Shown here: positions 60,295 through 64,000 of the stretch, in pieces | Layout of the letters: each line of letters begins with the position of its first letter | Position numbering within the stretch: the first letter of the stretch is position 1 | NCBI RefSeq assembly: GCF_001189235.2 | Contig: NZ_LFIP02000003.1 | Location: 868,001 to 932,000 of the forward strand | Length of the DNA stretch: 64,000 bases | Direction: 5' to 3' | Source: Bradyrhizobium embrapense | GTDB lineage: Bacteria > Pseudomonadota > Alphaproteobacteria > Rhizobiales > Xanthobacteraceae | The notes under the pieces: generated by a model | Told to the model about the DNA's origin: nothing | Seen by the model: the letters and a program-made list of their open reading frames with translations, nothing else | Databases searched by the model: none | Translations under genes and position numbers: made by a program

Positions 60295-62838
60295 ATGGCC
60301 GCTCGCAAATTGTCGCAAGGGCAGGCCTCGACCCGGGAAGCGCGTCGCCGCTGGCACGAGGAGCGGTCGCTGCGCTGCGCCATCAGGCTGGCCCGCATGG
60401 GCTACTGGGAGTCGCAGAGCGCCGCTGCGACCGATCTCTGGATTTCGCCCGAGCTCGCAGCCTTCTACCAATTCGAGACGGTCGACGGCTACGTCCCGAT
60501 CGCGACGGTGCGCGCACGCTATTTGCCCGAAAGCCGGAAGCTTCTGGAGACGCATTACGCGGCCTGCTGGGCGGAGGGCCAGCCCTATGCCGTGCGGACG
60601 CGGCTGCGCAGTCCCGATGGCAGCCTGCTTGACTGCGTGGTGCATGGCGAGCCGGAATTCGACGCGCGCGGTCAGGTTCGGCGCGTGTCCGGCATTGTCC
60701 GCGACGTCACCGAGGAGACCTCGGCGCTGCGGCGCCTGGCGGAGAGCGAGCAACGGCTGGCCGACTTTGTCTCGACCGCCTCGGACTGGTGCTGGGAGAG
60801 CGACGCCGCCCATCGGCTGCTGCCCTATCCCAAATCGCTCGACGGCAATGCCGCTTTCCAGACGATCGCGTCCGGTGGAAGTGCGCGCTGGGAGCTCGCC
60901 TATGCGCCTGAAGACGAAGAGGGCATGGCGCGGCACCGGGCCGACATGGAGGCGCACCGCCCTTTCCGCGACTTCACCTATACGGTGATCGGCCAGGACG
61001 GATCGCGCGTCAGCATCTGCACCAGTGGCAAGCCGATCTTCGCCGATGATGGCAGCTTTCTCGGTTATCGCGGCACGGCCAGCGACATCACCCAGCTCAG
61101 GGCGGCCAAGGCCTTGCTCGACCAACGCACGCGGGCGCTGGAGGAAGCCCACCGGCTCGGCAAGATCGGCACCTGGAGCTACCGGCTCGACACCGGCCGC
61201 ACGGTCTGGGCGATCGAGCTCTATCAGCTGCTCGGCTTCGACTCCGATACCTTCGAACCGACCGACGAGAACATCGGGCCGCGTTTCCTGGGCAACGACG
61301 CCGATCGCTTCCGCGATGTGCAGAGGAGGGTGCTCCGCACCCGCAGAACCGAGGCCACCGATCTGCGCATCCTGCACGCTGACGGCAGCGCCCGCGATCT
61401 GGCAGTGATCTGCAAGGCGGAGGTGGCCCACGACAAGGTCGTCGGCATCATCGGCACCGTGCAGGACGTCACCGAGCGCAAGGAGGCTGAGCGCCAGCTC
61501 GAACAGCTCGCCTACAGCGATCCTTTGACCGGCCTTGCCAACCGCGCGCTGTTCACGCGCCAGCTCGCCGCCTTGATCGAGGGCTGCGCTCGCGACGACC
61601 GCGGTGCCGCGCTGCTGCTGATCGACCTCGATCGCTTCAAGGAGGTCAACGATTCCCTCGGCCATGCCGCCGGCGACAAATTGCTGATCCAGGTAGCGGC
61701 CGCGCTGCGGCAGGAGCTCGGGCCGCGCGCCTTCATCGCGCGGCTCGGCGGCGACGAATTCGCCGTGCTGGCGGAAGGATGCGGCATGTCCGATGCCGCG
61801 CTGACCGGGCTTGCCGATCGACTCATCGCCAAGCTGTCCGTGCCCGTCGATCTCGCCGAGGGTGAAGCCGTCGTCGGCGCCACCATCGGCATTGCCCGTC
61901 TGCCGGAGCATGGGGCGACTGCGGAGGCCGCCGTGCGCAACGCGGACCTCGCGCTCTACATGGCCAAGGAAGCCGGGCGCGGCCGCGCACAACTGTTCGA
62001 GCCGGTTTATGCGCAGGCCGTCGATCAAAGGCTCGACCTCGGCCGGCATCTGCGCCATGCGGTGGAGACCGGCGCCCTCGAGGCCCATTACCAGCCGCAG
62101 CTCGACCTGCGGACCGGCAGCGTCACCGGCTTCGAAGCGCTGCTGCGCTGGACCCATCCCGAGCGCGGGCCGATCTCGCCGGCCGAGTTCATCCCGATCG
62201 CCGAAAGCTCGGGGCTCATCGTCGATCTCGGCCAGTGGGTGCTGCGTGAGGCCTGCCGGCAGGGCCGCGCCTGGCTCGATGCCGGGTTGCCGCCGCGCTC
62301 CGTCTCGGTCAACGTCTCGCCGGCGCAGATCTGGAACGTGGATTTCGAGACGATCGTCTCGGCCGTGCTGGGGGAGACCGGCTTTCCCGCGAAGCTGCTC
62401 TGCCTCGAGCTCACCGAAAGCCTGTTTGTCGATCATAGCGAGCAGCGCATCAGCCGCACGCTGACCGCGCTCTCCGGTCTCGGCGTCCGCCTCGCGCTCG
62501 ACGATTTCGGCTCCGGCTATTCCTCGCTCGGCTACCTGACGCGGCTGCCGTTCCATTGGCTGAAGGTGGACCGTGCCTTCGTGGACGGCATCTCCACCGC
62601 ACCGGAGAAGCGCAAGTTGCTCGGCGGCATCATCGCGCTGTCGCACGGGCTCGGCATGACGGTGGTGGCGGAGGGCGCCGAATTGCCAGCCGAAGTGGAC
62701 GTGCTCGGCACCCTCGACTGCGACCTCGTGCAGGGCTTCGTGTTTTCCCCGCCCGTCACCGCCGACCAGGCGCCGCTGGTCGCCGCCGGCATCGAGCGCG
62801 AGGCACGCCGGATCGAGCCGAAACGGAATCGCCTTTAG
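60295..62838 (+). CDS. PAS-PAS-PAS-GGDEF-EAL cytoplasmic c-di-GMP protein
   Basis: An 847-residue protein with no membrane helix. About three PAS/PAC modules (roughly 30-145, 150-280, 285-400) precede the catalytic part. PAC ends are visible as GIVRDVTEE, GTASDITQL and GTVQDVTERKEAERQLEQLA. GGDEF is intact at 485-489 in ARLGGDEFAVL. The EAL motif has Glu614 in GFEALLRW, with DDFGSGYSS and the loop 6 region present, so both activities appear possible. The start ATG at 60295 lies seven bases after a tandem repeat. Confidence 0.92.
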   Translation: MAARKLSQGQASTREARRRWHEERSLRCAIRLARMGYWESQSAAATDLWISPELAAFYQFETVDGYVPIATVRARYLPESRKLLETHYAACWAEGQPYAVRTRLRSPDGSLLDCVVHGEPEFDARGQVRRVSGIVRDVTEETSALRRLAESEQRLADFVSTASDWCWESDAAHRLLPYPKSLDGNAAFQTIASGGSARWELAYAPEDEEGMARHRADMEAHRPFRDFTYTVIGQDGSRVSICTSGKPIFADDGSFLGYRGTASDITQLRAAKALLDQRTRALEEAHRLGKIGTWSYRLDTGRTVWAIELYQLLGFDSDTFEPTDENIGPRFLGNDADRFRDVQRRVLRTRRTEATDLRILHADGSARDLAVICKAEVAHDKVVGIIGTVQDVTERKEAERQLEQLAYSDPLTGLANRALFTRQLAALIEGCARDDRGAALLLIDLDRFKEVNDSLGHAAGDKLLIQVAAALRQELGPRAFIARLGGDEFAVLAEGCGMSDAALTGLADRLIAKLSVPVDLAEGEAVVGATIGIARLPEHGATAEAAVRNADLALYMAKEAGRGRAQLFEPVYAQAVDQRLDLGRHLRHAVETGALEAHYQPQLDLRTGSVTGFEALLRWTHPERGPISPAEFIPIAESSGLIVDLGQWVLREACRQGRAWLDAGLPPRSVSVNVSPAQIWNVDFETIVSAVLGETGFPAKLLCLELTESLFVDHSEQRISRTLTALSGLGVRLALDDFGSGYSSLGYLTRLPFHWLKVDRAFVDGISTAPEKRKLLGGIIALSHGLGMTVVAEGAELPAEVDVLGTLDCDLVQGFVFSPPVTADQAPLVAAGIEREARRIEPKRNRL

Positions 62839-62896
62839 GTGCAATTGTCCTCGGCAATGCGGTTCACCGGCTACGAAAAACAAGTCGAGCAGTGGC

Positions 62897-63355
62897 CTAA
62901 CGCGCCTCCGCGGCAATGCGATAGGCTTGATGGCAGGCAACGCAATTCCTCATCGTATCGGCAAGCGTCTTGTTGATTTTTGCCGTCGGCGCGCGCGCAG
63001 CCGCTTCCTCGGCGATCTGGTCAAAGCCGCTGCGGACCGAGCCGATCATCGCTTTCCAGGCGTCGCTCTCTTTGGCGGCCAAGGTGGGCGGGCGGGCCAG
63101 TGCGGCATTGGCCTTGCGGCCGCGTGCCGCTGCCTCGCGTGCGACCAGATCCAGATCGCCCGAGCCAAGCCCTTCCTCGATTTCCACCACGGTGGTCAGG
63201 AACAGTCGCATCTGCTCCAGCACGAAAGCTCTCTCCGCCTCCGTTCGTTGCACGGGCTCTCGTGTATCGGTCGGCTGCTCAGCCCCTGCCGGAGGCGCAA
63301 TTGCGCCAAGCAATGCAAAGACGGCGATGACGATCGGGGCGATCCGAGAATGCAT
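62897..63355 (-). CDS. Class II cytochrome c (c'-type), periplasmic
   Basis: A 152-residue protein with a signal peptide (about 1-25) and one C-terminal heme site CVACH (Cys138, Cys141, His142). The four-helix pattern precedes it. It resembles the cytochrome at 21904-22350 in plan but little in sequence. The start ATG at 63355 gives the signal peptide MHSRIAPIVIAVFALLG. It is on the same strand as the cupin-like gene just upstream (89 bp), which may be co-transcribed. Confidence 0.87.
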   Translation of the reverse strand: MHSRIAPIVIAVFALLGAIAPPAGAEQPTDTREPVQRTEAERAFVLEQMRLFLTTVVEIEEGLGSGDLDLVAREAAARGRKANAALARPPTLAAKESDAWKAMIGSVRSGFDQIAEEAAARAPTAKINKTLADTMRNCVACHQAYRIAAEAR

Positions 63356-63444
63356 GGTGCCTGTCCTTCGATTAACGCCGGGCATGATCGAGCCGATAAG
63401 CGGCGATGGACCGCTCGCCGCGGCGAGCATTGTCTGGTGCCGGA

Positions 63445-63813
63445 TCATTTTCGTTCCACCAGAAGGGCTCGACAGTCCGATTCGCCGACATTTTCAGCCG
63501 TATGCGAGGAAGTTAAAGGGCCCGCGCTGGCAACTCCGGCCTTGTTCTTCAGTTCGCGCGCCGTGCCGTCCGGATTGTGGACTCGCACGGTGCAATCCTC
63601 GAGCGCGTAGACCACGAAAGGATTCGGGTGTGAATGCGGCTTGTCCGTCGCACCTTTCTTCCAGGTCGCCGTGATCACACGGAAGTTTTGATCTTCGAAG
63701 ATGACCTTATAGACCGTCGGGTCGGCTTGATAGGAGGGAGGAGCGTCCTGCCCCGCAGCCGAGCCGATCCAGATCGCAGCAATCCCAAGTGCAAACATCG
63801 AACGTCTGACCAT
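63445..63813 (-). CDS. Exported cupin-like protein
   Basis: A 122-residue protein with a signal peptide (about 1-23, SAAGQDAP) and a small cupin-like beta domain. DKPHSHPNPFVVYALEDCTVRVHNPDG (about 58-84) carries the HxH and the later glycine-rich turn typical of metal-binding cupins, and SSHTAENVGES has a further His. Function unknown. The start ATG at 63813 is preferred over a TTG two codons earlier. Confidence 0.75.
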   Translation of the reverse strand: MVRRSMFALGIAAIWIGSAAGQDAPPSYQADPTVYKVIFEDQNFRVITATWKKGATDKPHSHPNPFVVYALEDCTVRVHNPDGTARELKNKAGVASAGPLTSSHTAENVGESDCRALLVERK

Positions 63814-63849
63814 GATCAAATCCTATGCGGAAGAAATTTCGGGTAGTCG

Positions 63850-64000
63850 CTAAAGCAGACCTTGGGCGGCGGCATCGTCGCGATCAACCTGTCGCTGCCG
63901 GACAATCGACAACTCCCTGCTGCACGCAGCGAAGTTGTCTGTGCCCGCGCCGATTCCGAACATTCCACAGAATCGGCGATCTTCCTCGGCAACCGTCCGC
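63850..64000 (-). CDS. 3' end of a gene entering from the right edge
   Basis: On the minus strand a frame enters at the edge and ends with TAG at 63850-63852. The visible 49 residues end in FAACSRELSIVRQRQVDRDD followed by AAAQGLL. The pattern C..F....GT..F..C...L...R resembles the ends of small rhizobial exported or lipoprotein hypotheticals with two conserved Cys. The short piece does not allow a firm call. It points in the same direction as the cupin-like and cytochrome genes. Confidence 0.5.
   Translation of the reverse strand, partial: RTVAEEDRRFCGMFGIGAGTDNFAACSRELSIVRQRQVDRDDAAAQGLL

Noticed and set aside
60247..62940. Minus-strand open frame of 897 codons
   Set aside because: Antisense to the PAS-GGDEF-EAL gene, whose domains are unambiguous; the antisense product shows no protein-like features.

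Overview
The window is a chromosomal segment of a high-GC alphaproteobacterium. It is most likely Bradyrhizobium or a close relative in the Nitrobacteraceae. The basis for this is high GC, rhizobial-type LPS genes (an LpcC-like core mannosyltransferase), a giant growth-pole-ring (GPR/RgsE) type protein typical of Hyphomicrobiales, a perfect CtrA box, and several intergenic palindromic repeats of the kind scattered through Bradyrhizobium genomes. No rRNA, tRNA, CRISPR array, insertion sequence, integrase or prophage gene was seen. Nearly everything is coding and looks like native chromosome.

Positions 1-19,400 are a cell-envelope polysaccharide region. It has galE, a core mannosyltransferase (lpcC-like), a heptosyltransferase (waaF-like), hldD and hldE (ADP-heptose synthesis), an O-antigen ligase-like protein, and a set matching the UDP-QuiNAc / O-antigen initiation pathway (WbpM/WreV-like dehydratase, glycosyltransferase, WbpV/WreQ-like reductase, WecA/WbpL/WreU-like transferase). 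It also has a YbhN-type membrane protein, manC (GDP-mannose supply), a Gfo/Idh dehydrogenase plus DegT aminotransferase pair (3-amino-sugar type), and the lipid II flippase murJ. Together these can build, prime, extend and ligate an O-antigen on a heptose/mannose-containing core.

Positions 19,400-33,900 are mixed metabolism and redox: an orphan molybdenum hydroxylase large subunit, a c'-type cytochrome, a CHRD protein, a diheme cytochrome c, a stand-alone Lrp-type ligand domain, thiD, an LpxH-like metallophosphatase translationally coupled to a GT4 glycosyltransferase, a threonine dehydratase, a secreted caspase-like protein, an unknown acidic Ala/Pro-rich protein, an MFS transporter and a dipeptide epimerase.

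Positions 33,900-37,110 hold an Mla-type lipid transporter (STAS-MlaE fusion, MlaF, MlaD), ended by repeats and a bidirectional terminator. Positions 37,139-43,072 encode a 1,977-residue membrane-anchored helical protein with twelve exact-length 44-residue repeats. It is divergent from a single-domain Hpt phosphotransfer protein, and a perfect CtrA-type site lies between them. This is the most interesting locus of the window.

Positions 43,900-52,000 carry an adrenodoxin-type ferredoxin, a thioesterase, a ferredoxin-NADP reductase, a DUF2147-like protein, an SGNH hydrolase, a second YbhN-type protein and a DHA2 drug exporter. Positions 52,000-64,000 carry an S9 peptidase, two GGDEF-EAL proteins (one with an MHYT sensor, one with PAS domains), small membrane or secreted proteins of unknown role, and a MocR-type regulator divergent from a DUF1127 gene with operator-like repeats between them. 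A second c'-type cytochrome, a cupin-like protein and a truncated gene at the right edge follow.
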